Shown one piece after another: positions 29,485 to 37,294 of a stretch of DNA of 46,160 bases. Position 1 is the first letter of the stretch; every line of letters begins with the position of its first letter. The notes beneath the pieces are model-generated. The model searched no databases. It had not been told where the DNA came from and saw only the letters and a list, made by a program, of their open reading frames with translations. This DNA comes from Oscillospiraceae bacterium (GTDB taxonomy: Bacteria; Bacillota; Clostridia; Oscillospirales; Oscillospiraceae), in NCBI GenBank assembly GCA_009785525.1, contig WQWC01000012.1:1-46160 (forward strand), given 5' to 3'. A program made the position numbers and the translations under genes.

Positions 29485-29517
29485 AAAGGATCGACGTGAT
29501 ACAGACGCCGATCCTTT
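29485..29517 (-). terminator. terminator of the flavin/iron-sulfur operon
   Basis: Stem AAAGGATCG/CGATCCTTT with an inner ACG pairing, followed on the minus strand by TTTTGC, about 35 bases after the GltD-like gene. Confidence 0.7.
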
Positions 29518-29551
29518 AATACAGAAATGATGTTCCATGCACGCGGGATTT

Positions 29552-31699
29552 TCATCGCCGATTTTTCTCCGCTTGTGCCAGCGCATCTTCGATGGAAGTC
29601 ATTTGCACGCCGTCTAAATCCAGATATGCCGTGGTTGGAAGTACAACGCCGTCTTTTGGGCAGAGCGCCCCGACGGGGCATGTGGATACGCACAATCCGC
29701 AATCAACGCAATTCTGTTCCTGACCCAGCGGCGCGGAGAAAGATGGTTCAACCACGGTGTCAAATCCCCGACCCACAAATCCCAGAACGCCAGCACCAGC
29801 CGCGGTGCAGATTCTTACACAGCGCCCGCAGAGGATACACTTGTTCTGGTCGCGGACGATGTATCGGTGACTTTCGTCAATCGGGTGCGTGGTCTGCGCC
29901 CCGGACAGGGCGAATTGGTCTGCACCATAGACGCTTGAAAATTGCCGCAGCTTGCACTCTTCAACATCGGCGCAACCGCAGGATAGGCAGCGGGATGCCT
30001 CAAGCTTTGCCTGCGCTTCCGTGAATCCCAGCTCGACCTCGTTAAAGTTATGGTGCCGCTCAGCCTCGGTGAGCATTGGCATGGGGGTTTTTACAATTTC
30101 TTCCCGCTCCCCGAATGCCGCTATATCAATATCGTCATTTTCACCACGCACGTGATTGTAGAGTTCCGGTTCGTGCGAAAAAGCCTTGCCTAGCATGAAT
30201 TCATCCATCGCAACTGCCGCCCGCTTGCCACCCGCAATTGCGCGGATTGCCGTCAACGGACCTGATACCGCGTCACCGGCGGCGAAAATCCCGTCAACAT
30301 TGGTCGCCATCGTCAGCGGATCGGCCGCCAGGCAGTCACGATTTGTCGCCACATCGCAGTCAGGGCCGATGAATCGCAGATCCTGCGTCTGACCGATGGC
30401 GGAAATCACATAATCAAAAGCGGCGGTATATTCCGAACCTGCCACAACCTGCGGCCTACGCCTGCCAGATTCATCCGGCTTGCCGAGTGCCATCTTGGTG
30501 AGCGTGAGGCTCACCGTGCCGCCAGTCTGCGTCACACCGACTGGATTGGTGAGTGTGGAAAACTGCACGCCCTCGTGCTGGGATTCTTCAATTTCCATCG
30601 CGTCGGCCGGCATTTCCGCCACGGTGCGTCGGTAGATCAGCTCAACACGTTCTGCGCCAAGCCGAAGAGCTGTTCGTGCGCAGTCCATCGCGGTATTGCC
30701 GCCGCCAACCACGGCAATTTTTTTGTGCTTAAAGTCTGGTTGCGTTCCACGGGTTACAGTGCCTAAGAACTCCACACCAATCAATACGCCGGGACAGTTC
30801 TCCTCGCCATCCAGTCCCAGTGGCCAACCCACCTGAGAGCCTACAGCCAGCAGGATTGAATCAAAACCCGCCGCTTTCAGGCTCTTCGCCGTGATGTTTT
30901 TTCCAAAGTCCACGCTGAAGTAAATTTCCACGCCCAGCGACTTGATGATGTCAATCTCTGCGTCCAGCGTCTCACGCGGCATACGGTATGACGGGATGCC
31001 GTACCGAAGCATTCCGCCGGGGTGTTCTTGCCGCTCATAAATCGTTACGTTATGCCCTCTCCGCGCCAGGAACCACGCCGCAGTAAGCCCAGCAGGACCC
31101 GCGCCAATGATTGCTGCCTTTTTTCCGGTGGCAGGGGATTTTTCAGGCAGATAAGGCTGGGACTTCGCCAAATCAATATCCGCCGCAAACCGCTTCAGAT
31201 AGGCAATACCAAGTGGGCCTTCAAACGCGTTTCTGCGGCATTTTGTCTCACAGCTTCTCGTACAGATTCTGCCGCAAACCACAGGGAGGGGATTAGTCGC
31301 TTTCATCAGCCTGACAGCTTCATCGTACTGTCCTTTTGCGATATGGGCAATATATCCCTGTACATCCATATGCGCCGGGCACTCCAGTACACAGGGGGCT
31401 GTGCAATCGCCGTAATGCTGGGATGCCAGCAGCTCAAGACATGTCCGCCGGGCCTCGCTGATAGCCTCGGACTCGGTGGTGATTACCATACCATCAGCAA
31501 CAGTCGTGCCACAAGCTAACGGCACACCGCGCTGACCTTCGATTTCCACTCGGCAGATCATGCATGACCCAAAGGGAACCAGCCGTGGATCGTGGCATAG
31601 GGTGGGGATAAATACACCGTTTTCCCGGCACGCATCCAGAACTGTTTGGTTTACTGTTGCCTTGCAGTTTCTTCCGTTAATCGTAATATTCACACTCAT
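29552..31699 (-). CDS. NuoG-N/GltD-like iron-sulfur flavoprotein subunit (StnC-like)
   Basis: 715 residues. The domains in order: an N-terminal [2Fe-2S] ferredoxin (LCHDPRLVPFGSCMICRVE with later Cys), a GltD-type Cys region (GDCTAPCVLECPAHMDVQGY; CGRICTRSCETKC), a FAD fold (KKAAIIGAGPAGLTAAWFL), a second dinucleotide fold (IAVVGGGNTAMDCARTAL followed by RR, which favours NADP(H)), and two C-terminal [4Fe-4S] clusters (NKCILCGRCVRIC; NCVDCGLCVSTCPVGA). There is no H-cluster domain, so it is not a hydrogenase subunit. With the NuoE- and NuoF-like genes upstream, the composition fits the Sporomusa-type Nfn (Stn) complex, which couples NADH, NADPH and ferredoxin. The subunit assignment is inference from architecture. 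Confidence 0.83.
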   Translation of the reverse strand: MSVNITINGRNCKATVNQTVLDACRENGVFIPTLCHDPRLVPFGSCMICRVEIEGQRGVPLACGTTVADGMVITTESEAISEARRTCLELLASQHYGDCTAPCVLECPAHMDVQGYIAHIAKGQYDEAVRLMKATNPLPVVCGRICTRSCETKCRRNAFEGPLGIAYLKRFAADIDLAKSQPYLPEKSPATGKKAAIIGAGPAGLTAAWFLARRGHNVTIYERQEHPGGMLRYGIPSYRMPRETLDAEIDIIKSLGVEIYFSVDFGKNITAKSLKAAGFDSILLAVGSQVGWPLGLDGEENCPGVLIGVEFLGTVTRGTQPDFKHKKIAVVGGGNTAMDCARTALRLGAERVELIYRRTVAEMPADAMEIEESQHEGVQFSTLTNPVGVTQTGGTVSLTLTKMALGKPDESGRRRPQVVAGSEYTAAFDYVISAIGQTQDLRFIGPDCDVATNRDCLAADPLTMATNVDGIFAAGDAVSGPLTAIRAIAGGKRAAVAMDEFMLGKAFSHEPELYNHVRGENDDIDIAAFGEREEIVKTPMPMLTEAERHHNFNEVELGFTEAQAKLEASRCLSCGCADVEECKLRQFSSVYGADQFALSGAQTTHPIDESHRYIVRDQNKCILCGRCVRICTAAGAGVLGFVGRGFDTVVEPSFSAPLGQEQNCVDCGLCVSTCPVGALCPKDGVVLPTTAYLDLDGVQMTSIEDALAQAEKNRR

Positions 31700-31713
31700 T
31701 GCGGCCGCCCCCT

Positions 31714-33483
31714 CTATTCCACCACCACAGCGTCAAATTTGCAGACAGACCTGCAAATTCCGCACTTGGTGCAATTATCTTGATTTATTGAATGCGCCTC
31801 TTTAGCATTGCCGAGAATCGCTCCCACTGGGCATTTCTTCGCGCACAGCGTACAGCCGGCGCACTTGTTCGGCGCGATGCCAAAGCGTATCAATGCCTTA
31901 CATTGGCTGGTGAGACACTTTTTGTCACGTATATGGGCGTCGTACTCATTCCGGAAATAGCGGATGGTTGTCAGTACCGGATTCGGCGCTGTTTGCCCGA
32001 GGCCGCATAACGCGTTATTTTTAATCTGATGGGCCAAACGTTCCAGCTTTTCCACGTCACCCTCAACACCCTCGCCCTGGGTGATACGTTCCAGTGTCTC
32101 CAGCATCCGCTTGGTGCCGATTTTACAAAACGTACACTTCCCGCAGGATTCAGACTGGGTGAATTGCAGGAAATACCGCGCGATATCCACCATGCAATTG
32201 TCCTCGTCCATCACAATCATGCCGCCGGAGCCCATGATCGCGCCGGTTTCAGCGAGTGACTTGTAATCAATAACTGTATCCAGCAATTCAGCCGGGATAC
32301 ACCCGCCGGACGGGCCGCCCATTTGCACAGCCTTTAGGGATTTGCCGGACAGCGTTCCGCCACCGATATCGCAGACGACCTCTCGTATCGTCATCCCGAT
32401 GGGGATTTCTACCAATCCGCCGCGCTTGACTTTGCCCGCCAGCGCGAACACTTTGGTGCCGTTGCTCTCGTCAGTGCCGTATTCTGCGAACGCCGCCGCG
32501 CCTTTACGGATAATCCCGCCGATATTGGCCAGCGTTTCAACGTTATTGATGTTGGATGGCTTGTCAAACAACCCACGCTCAGCAGGGAAGGGGGGGCGTA
32601 TCCGGGGCATCCCTCTGTTGCCCTCTATCGATTCAATAAGTGCCGTCTCTTCACCGCAAACAAACGCGCCCGCGCCTTCTTTAATGATAAGGTTGAAGTC
32701 AAAGCCGGAGTTCAATATGTTTTTGCCCAAATATCCGCGCGATTCCGCCTGCTCAATCGCGATTTTCAGCCGTCGGATAGCGATGGGGTATTCTGCTCTT
32801 GCATACACATAACCCTTCGTCGCACCGATGGCATAGCCACCAATGATGAGTCCCTCAATAACGCTGTGGGGATCGCCTTCCAGAATGCTTCTGTCCATGA
32901 ACGCTCCGGGGTCGCCTTCGTCGGCGTTGCAGATGATATATTTTTGATCGGCATCATACCCAGCCGCGAATTTCCACTTCAGGCCAGTGGGGAAGCCCGC
33001 ACCGCCGCGGCCTTTGATGCCTGAGTCCAGAATTTCTTCAATGACTGCCGCTGGAGTCATGTCTCCCAGCGCTTTATGCAAACCTTCATACGCGCCCATT
33101 CCAATGGCGTCATCGATAGACTCCGGGCTGATTGCCCCACAGCGTTCCAGCACAAGCCGTACCTGATTAGAGAGAAAATCTTTTTCCGACCCCGCGCTGC
33201 TGGAATCCCACGCAACGGACGCTGTCAACGGTGCGCCGCCTATAATATGATGCTCGAATATCTTGCGGGCCTTTGCTTCGTCCACGCCGCCATAGATGGT
33301 TCTATGGCCGTCCTCATCAGTGATTTCCACCATGGGTTCAGCATAACACATGCCCATGCAGCCGGTCTCACCCACGATGAGTCCGGGGGTTGCTTGATCC
33401 GCGAGGGATTGCAGTGTTTCTTTTACTTTCAGCCCCCCGGCGGCAATACCGCATGAGCCAAGACCGATTATTACCTTTTTCAT
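31714..33483 (-). CDS. NuoF/HydB-like FMN and NADH-binding subunit
   Basis: 589 residues. An N-terminal thioredoxin-like [2Fe-2S] domain (GSCGIAAGG, GETGCMGMCYAEP) precedes the FMN/NADH core (GRGGAGFPTGLKWKF; CNADEGDPGAFMDRS; EETALIESIEGNRG), the [4Fe-4S] site ESCGKCTFCKIGTKRM, and a C-terminal 2x[4Fe-4S] ferredoxin (CAGCTLCAKKCPVGA; CTKCGICRSVC). These are the marks of the bifurcating HydB/StnB-type subunit rather than respiratory NuoF. It overlaps the NuoE-like gene by four bases (33480-33483) and is followed after 14 bases by the GltD-like subunit. Confidence 0.92.
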   Translation of the reverse strand: MKKVIIGLGSCGIAAGGLKVKETLQSLADQATPGLIVGETGCMGMCYAEPMVEITDEDGHRTIYGGVDEAKARKIFEHHIIGGAPLTASVAWDSSSAGSEKDFLSNQVRLVLERCGAISPESIDDAIGMGAYEGLHKALGDMTPAAVIEEILDSGIKGRGGAGFPTGLKWKFAAGYDADQKYIICNADEGDPGAFMDRSILEGDPHSVIEGLIIGGYAIGATKGYVYARAEYPIAIRRLKIAIEQAESRGYLGKNILNSGFDFNLIIKEGAGAFVCGEETALIESIEGNRGMPRIRPPFPAERGLFDKPSNINNVETLANIGGIIRKGAAAFAEYGTDESNGTKVFALAGKVKRGGLVEIPIGMTIREVVCDIGGGTLSGKSLKAVQMGGPSGGCIPAELLDTVIDYKSLAETGAIMGSGGMIVMDEDNCMVDIARYFLQFTQSESCGKCTFCKIGTKRMLETLERITQGEGVEGDVEKLERLAHQIKNNALCGLGQTAPNPVLTTIRYFRNEYDAHIRDKKCLTSQCKALIRFGIAPNKCAGCTLCAKKCPVGAILGNAKEAHSINQDNCTKCGICRSVCKFDAVVVE

Positions 33484-33980
33484 ACAGCAGCCGCCTTTCT
33501 TGCCTTAAAGTCCTGTATGACCGCCCGGGCTGTGTCGGGCGTCAACCGCCCGTGAGTCTCTTCATTTATCATTATAACAGGCGCCAGCGAACAGCATCCG
33601 AGACAGGCAACGGATTCCACCGTGAACAGCCTGTCCTCCGTCGTCCCGCCCAGCGTGGTTCCAAGTTCACGGCAAATGGCGTCAGCGATATTTTCCGCGC
33701 CGATGACGTGGCAGGCAGTGCCGAAGCAAATTTTCACCACGTTTTCACCGACAGGCTCCAGCCGGAACTGGGAGTAAAACGTTGCCACACCCATGATCTG
33801 GCTTACAAAAATCCCTGTCCGCTCGGACAATCGGGAGATCACATCCTGCGGCAAATATCCATAGGCGTTCTGCAGTTTTTGCAGCAATGGAATCAATTGA
33901 GAGCGGTCGCCGGCATAATCCGACATGACAGCCTCAAAGAAATCCCAGTATTTGCTGTTTTGTGCGCAATTATTACACAT
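33480..33980 (-). CDS. NuoE/HydC-like [2Fe-2S] subunit
   Basis: 166 residues, typical for a thioredoxin-like [2Fe-2S] NuoE/HydC subunit. The four cluster cysteines are visible in CFGTACHVIG and VESVACLGCCSLAP; upstream motifs are LIPLLQKLQNAYGYLPQDV and SQIMGVATFYSQFRLEPVG. It is the first gene of the operon; GGGGTGA precedes ATG 33980. An early CNNC (MCNNCAQNSK) is an addition that could bind metal, but this is not certain. Confidence 0.93.
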   Translation of the reverse strand: MCNNCAQNSKYWDFFEAVMSDYAGDRSQLIPLLQKLQNAYGYLPQDVISRLSERTGIFVSQIMGVATFYSQFRLEPVGENVVKICFGTACHVIGAENIADAICRELGTTLGGTTEDRLFTVESVACLGCCSLAPVIMINEETHGRLTPDTARAVIQDFKARKAAAV

Positions 33981-34015
33981 CTTTTCACCCCACGTAAATA
34001 AAATTGGCCGGAGAT

Positions 34016-34044
34016 ATTATAGCATGATTTGAATTGCAAAACAA
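34016..34044 (-). promoter_or_regulatory. predicted promoter of the NuoE-NuoF-GltD-like operon
   Basis: Minus-strand TTGTTT (complement of 34039-34044), 17-base spacer, perfect TATAAT (complement of 34016-34021), 36 bases before the ATG. Confidence 0.65.
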
Positions 34045-34176
34045 GTCGCAGAGGTTGGGATAATATTAGAAAATGTTATTATTGGTGCCAGCCCTCTTCT
34101 CTCTTCGTTTGAGAAAGGGGATGCCCCCAATAGATTTGACATATTATGCAGTGGGCGGTTAATTTCATTAAACATA

Positions 34177-34205
34177 TTGCAATAACACCAAACCGGTGGT
34201 ATGAT
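34177..34205 (+). promoter_or_regulatory. predicted promoter of the glycosylation cassette
   Basis: TTGCAA at 34177-34182, 17-base spacer, TATGAT at 34200-34205, about 50 bases before ATG 34257. A second candidate, TTGACA at 34136, has only a poor -10 box. Confidence 0.6.
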
Positions 34206-34256
34206 TGGCAAATAAAGTCACTGTCAAAGGACATGCTATTTTGCAGAGGTGAGGAA

Positions 34257-35219
34257 ATGTCTGGTACAAAAAACGCGAAAATCAGTATTGTAGTGCCTTG
34301 CTACAACGAAGAGGAGAGCATTCCTCTGTTTTTAAGCCGGATTACAACAGTTGCCGCTGATATGCCATCCGTTGATCTCGAGCTTATTTTTGTTGACGAC
34401 GGTTCGACCGATCGCTCTCTGGAAGTGATGCGGTCACTGGCGAAAGATAATCCGCAAGTCAGATACATTTCTTTTTCCCGCAATTTCGGCAAAGAGGCCG
34501 CTTTGCTTGCCGGGCTTGAAGCGTCCACAGGGGACTTTGTGGCGGTTATGGATGCGGATTTGCAGCATCCCCCAGAATTATTGCCGCAAATGTACATGGG
34601 GATTGTAGACGAAGGCTTTGATTGTGTAGCGACAAGGCGGGTCAACCGCAAGGGGGAGCCGCCGATACGTTCATTTTTCTCAAAAAGATTCTACCGCCTG
34701 ACAAACAGGATTTCGCAAACAGAAATAGTTGACGGGGCAACAGATTATAGACTGATGACCAGACAGATGGTAGATGCAATTCTCTCGCTGAAAGAATACA
34801 ACAGATTCTCCAAGGGGCTGTTCAGCTGGGTTGGATTCTCGACAAAATGGATAGAGTTCCAAAACGCGCCCAGGATAGCGGGGAGCACGAAGTGGAACTT
34901 TTGGCAATTGTTTTTATATTCTTTGGACGGCATAGTTGCCTTTTCTGTGAGACCGCTTGCTATTTCGTCATTTTTCGGAATGTTGTTCTGCTTGATAGCT
35001 ATTTTGGGCGCGGTATTTATTGTTGTGCGCTGGCTGGTCTTAGGCGACCCGGTGCAGGGCTGGGCCTCCACGGTGTGCATAATCCTGTTTGTTGGCGGTA
35101 TTCAGTTGTTCTGCGCCGGTATTTTGGGGCAGTATGTGGCAAAATCCTATTTAGAAGCGAAGGGCAGACCTGTCTATATCGTAAAAGAAAAAAGTGCGGA
35201 GGACTCACAGAATGCATAG
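34257..35219 (+). CDS. GT2 glycosyltransferase, GtrB/DPM1-like
   Basis: 320 residues. The GT-A domain (ISIVVPCYNEEESIPLFLSR, IFVDDGSTDRS, DADLQHPPELL with the metal-binding DxD, ATRRVNRKGEPPIRSFFSKR) is followed by two C-terminal membrane segments (about residues 235-295). This is the layout of bactoprenyl-phosphate glucosyltransferases (GtrB, YkcC-like), which charge undecaprenyl phosphate with a sugar on the inner face. ATG 34257 is chosen for AGAGGTGAGG just upstream. It is the first of three genes matching a Gtr cassette: GtrB-like, large membrane transferase, GtrA-like. Confidence 0.9.
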   Translation: MSGTKNAKISIVVPCYNEEESIPLFLSRITTVAADMPSVDLELIFVDDGSTDRSLEVMRSLAKDNPQVRYISFSRNFGKEAALLAGLEASTGDFVAVMDADLQHPPELLPQMYMGIVDEGFDCVATRRVNRKGEPPIRSFFSKRFYRLTNRISQTEIVDGATDYRLMTRQMVDAILSLKEYNRFSKGLFSWVGFSTKWIEFQNAPRIAGSTKWNFWQLFLYSLDGIVAFSVRPLAISSFFGMLFCLIAILGAVFIVVRWLVLGDPVQGWASTVCIILFVGGIQLFCAGILGQYVAKSYLEAKGRPVYIVKEKSAEDSQNA

Positions 35220-36858
35220 TTTGGCGCGGTGGAGAGAGAAAGTAACATGCTTTTTTGAGAGTAAGCGAAATTTCTACATCGTCCTTTTTGCCGCGATGCT
35301 TCTAAAAAACTTCCCCTTCGGTTTTCGGTATTTTCGCTTTGCCGATGATTACATTCAATTTCGCGGCTATTTTTTCGGCTATGAAAGCCTTTGGCGAGAT
35401 GTGTTCGTGCACCATGAACTGTATGGATACCGCCCTTTAGCAGGCCTCACAGATGTGTTCATTATCTCCAGATTTTGGGACAACCTGGCAATTGTTCTGC
35501 TGGCTATAGTGATTCTGCACTTTGTGACAATCTATCTGTTAGGCAAGCTTTTTGAGAGAAGCAATATCATCTGGGGCAGGGCGGCGGCTGTATTTTTTGC
35601 ATTGTATCCCACCTTGACGGAATCGGCCTATTGGATCAGCGCTTCATCAAGAATCGTAACTTCCGCTTTTTTTGCCGTTGCCGCAGCTTTTGCAATTGTG
35701 AAGTTCATCTATAAAGAAGGCAGGCACTGGATTTGGTTTACAGCGGCTATGCTCTCCGGGCTCCTGGCGCAAGGATTCTATGAGCAGGGCATAGTATTTG
35801 CTTTTGTGCTTACACTCGGCGTCTTGATCATATACAGGAAAGCGGTAAAGCACAAGATACTCTTTGCCTGGCCGTTTGCAAACCTTGCCGTCATAGCGAC
35901 GCATTATTATATCTTCCGCAATACGGGTCTGCTTGGCCGCAGGGCGAACGTCGTACAGCAAAGTCTCTTCCAGCAAATTCCCGAAATAGCCGGAAGAATC
36001 GGCAGGACGTTTGTAATGGAGCAGATGCCGACCATCGGAAACACTCTAAGATTGGGAATCAGACAGCTTTTTACGGAACATCTGGTTTTGACAATCTTCG
36101 TGGCGATTTTCGCATTGCTTTTATCCTTATTTATTGTCTTTGAAAAATCCGGAAATGCCGAGTATCACGGAAGCATTGGTGCGGACAAAAGAACGGCCAG
36201 ATCATTACTTGCGGCGTTCATTTTGACGGTCTGCACTCTTATGATTTATTTTTTCCTGGCAAACCCGTGGATATGGGTACGCAATTTCTTCTTTGCCGTA
36301 ATTGGCCTCGCAATATTTGTTGAAATCGGACTACGCTGTATAAGGCAAAACAAAAACAAGCTGATAGCTACGGGTTTGAAGATTGGCAAAACTGCCGTAG
36401 TGTTTTTTGCTTGCTTCGTGTTTTTCTGCGGATTTATTCTTGAGGTAAATAGCCTGCGCCTGGTTGAAAAGTATGACAATATCATAGTTTCAAATCTGGT
36501 TAAAGAGGTGGGGCGTTTGGAATTAGCGGAAGAGGTTGAAATCGTTTGGTTCTTTGGCCCGCGCTGGACTTATGCCCGCAAAATCAACCCCAGGATAACG
36601 AGCCAATTACGGATAAACTGGGCATTAAACGGTCATTTCACCGTAGTTTCAGATGGCAACCGCAATCAGCGGTTTATCCCGGTTATGGCCGGCGGCACAT
36701 CAAATGTGGATTTTGAGCATGATATTTTGCTCGGCCTGGACAGCAGCTTAAACGTCAGGAAACTGCGCTTTGACGGACGTTACCTGATTTTCACCGACAC
36801 CGGCACGATATTCGGCAGCATAGATATTGAAGAAAACGGCAGATTTACCCCGAAATAG
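35212..36858 (+). CDS. polytopic membrane glycosyltransferase-like protein (Gtr type)
   Basis: 548 residues with about ten membrane segments. The first exterior loop contains RFADDYIQFRGY, the acidic DD site typical of GT-C enzymes, and a C-terminal soluble part (IVWFFGPRWTYARKI) follows the last segment near residue 420. GT-C proteins use polyprenyl-phosphate sugars as donors outside the membrane. In a Gtr cassette this gene is the variable one that sets acceptor specificity. ATG 35212, with CGGAGGA at 35197-35203, lies inside the end of GtrB (8-base overlap). Exact family uncertain. Confidence 0.75.
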   Translation: MHSLARWREKVTCFFESKRNFYIVLFAAMLLKNFPFGFRYFRFADDYIQFRGYFFGYESLWRDVFVHHELYGYRPLAGLTDVFIISRFWDNLAIVLLAIVILHFVTIYLLGKLFERSNIIWGRAAAVFFALYPTLTESAYWISASSRIVTSAFFAVAAAFAIVKFIYKEGRHWIWFTAAMLSGLLAQGFYEQGIVFAFVLTLGVLIIYRKAVKHKILFAWPFANLAVIATHYYIFRNTGLLGRRANVVQQSLFQQIPEIAGRIGRTFVMEQMPTIGNTLRLGIRQLFTEHLVLTIFVAIFALLLSLFIVFEKSGNAEYHGSIGADKRTARSLLAAFILTVCTLMIYFFLANPWIWVRNFFFAVIGLAIFVEIGLRCIRQNKNKLIATGLKIGKTAVVFFACFVFFCGFILEVNSLRLVEKYDNIIVSNLVKEVGRLELAEEVEIVWFFGPRWTYARKINPRITSQLRINWALNGHFTVVSDGNRNQRFIPVMAGGTSNVDFEHDILLGLDSSLNVRKLRFDGRYLIFTDTGTIFGSIDIEENGRFTPK

Positions 36859-36868
36859 AGGACGTGGA

Positions 36869-37294
36869 ATGAAAGCTATCAAAGCCCTGGCGGAAAAAAT
36901 ACTGAAAAAACCGCTGACACGCGAACTTATATCTTACGGCATCTTTGGCGCGGCAACCACGGTTGTCGGATTTGGATCTTATGTTCTGTTTCTGCATGTC
37001 ATTGGTTTTAGCCTTTTGTTGTCGAATATCCTTTCTCACTTTTTAGCAATTATATTTGCTTTCATAACAAATAAGATTTGGGTATTTAAGGCGTTAAATT
37101 TTTCGACAGGAAACATCGCAAAAGAATTTTTTAAATTTTTATCCAGCAGACTTGCAGCGCTTGTCATAGACACAGTGTTGTTGAAAATTTTAGTTGATGT
37201 GTTATCTTATGATCCTATTATATCCAAGCTGGTTACGTCTGTAATCGTGGTTATAATTAATTATCTGACAAGCAAGAAGATAGTATTTAAATAG
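36869..37294 (+). CDS. GtrA family membrane protein (flippase-like)
   Basis: 141 residues, four membrane segments: LISYGIFGAATTVVGFGSYV, LLLSNILSHFLAIIFAFITN, a third around residues 93-112 and a C-terminal VIVVIINYLTSKKIVFK. NKIWVFK and the terminal SKKIVF are GtrA signatures. GtrA-family proteins are thought to flip the polyprenyl-linked sugar made by GtrB. ATG 36869 is preferred; the frame is open upstream within the transferase gene. Its TAG (37292-37294) overlaps the last codons of the convergent YfhO gene by eight bases. Confidence 0.9.
   Translation: MKAIKALAEKILKKPLTRELISYGIFGAATTVVGFGSYVLFLHVIGFSLLLSNILSHFLAIIFAFITNKIWVFKALNFSTGNIAKEFFKFLSSRLAALVIDTVLLKILVDVLSYDPIISKLVTSVIVVIINYLTSKKIVFK

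Noticed and set aside
29552-33980. Electron-bifurcating [FeFe] hydrogenase (HydABC)
   Set aside because: None of the three subunits carries the H-cluster motifs; the large subunit is a GltD-like flavoprotein.
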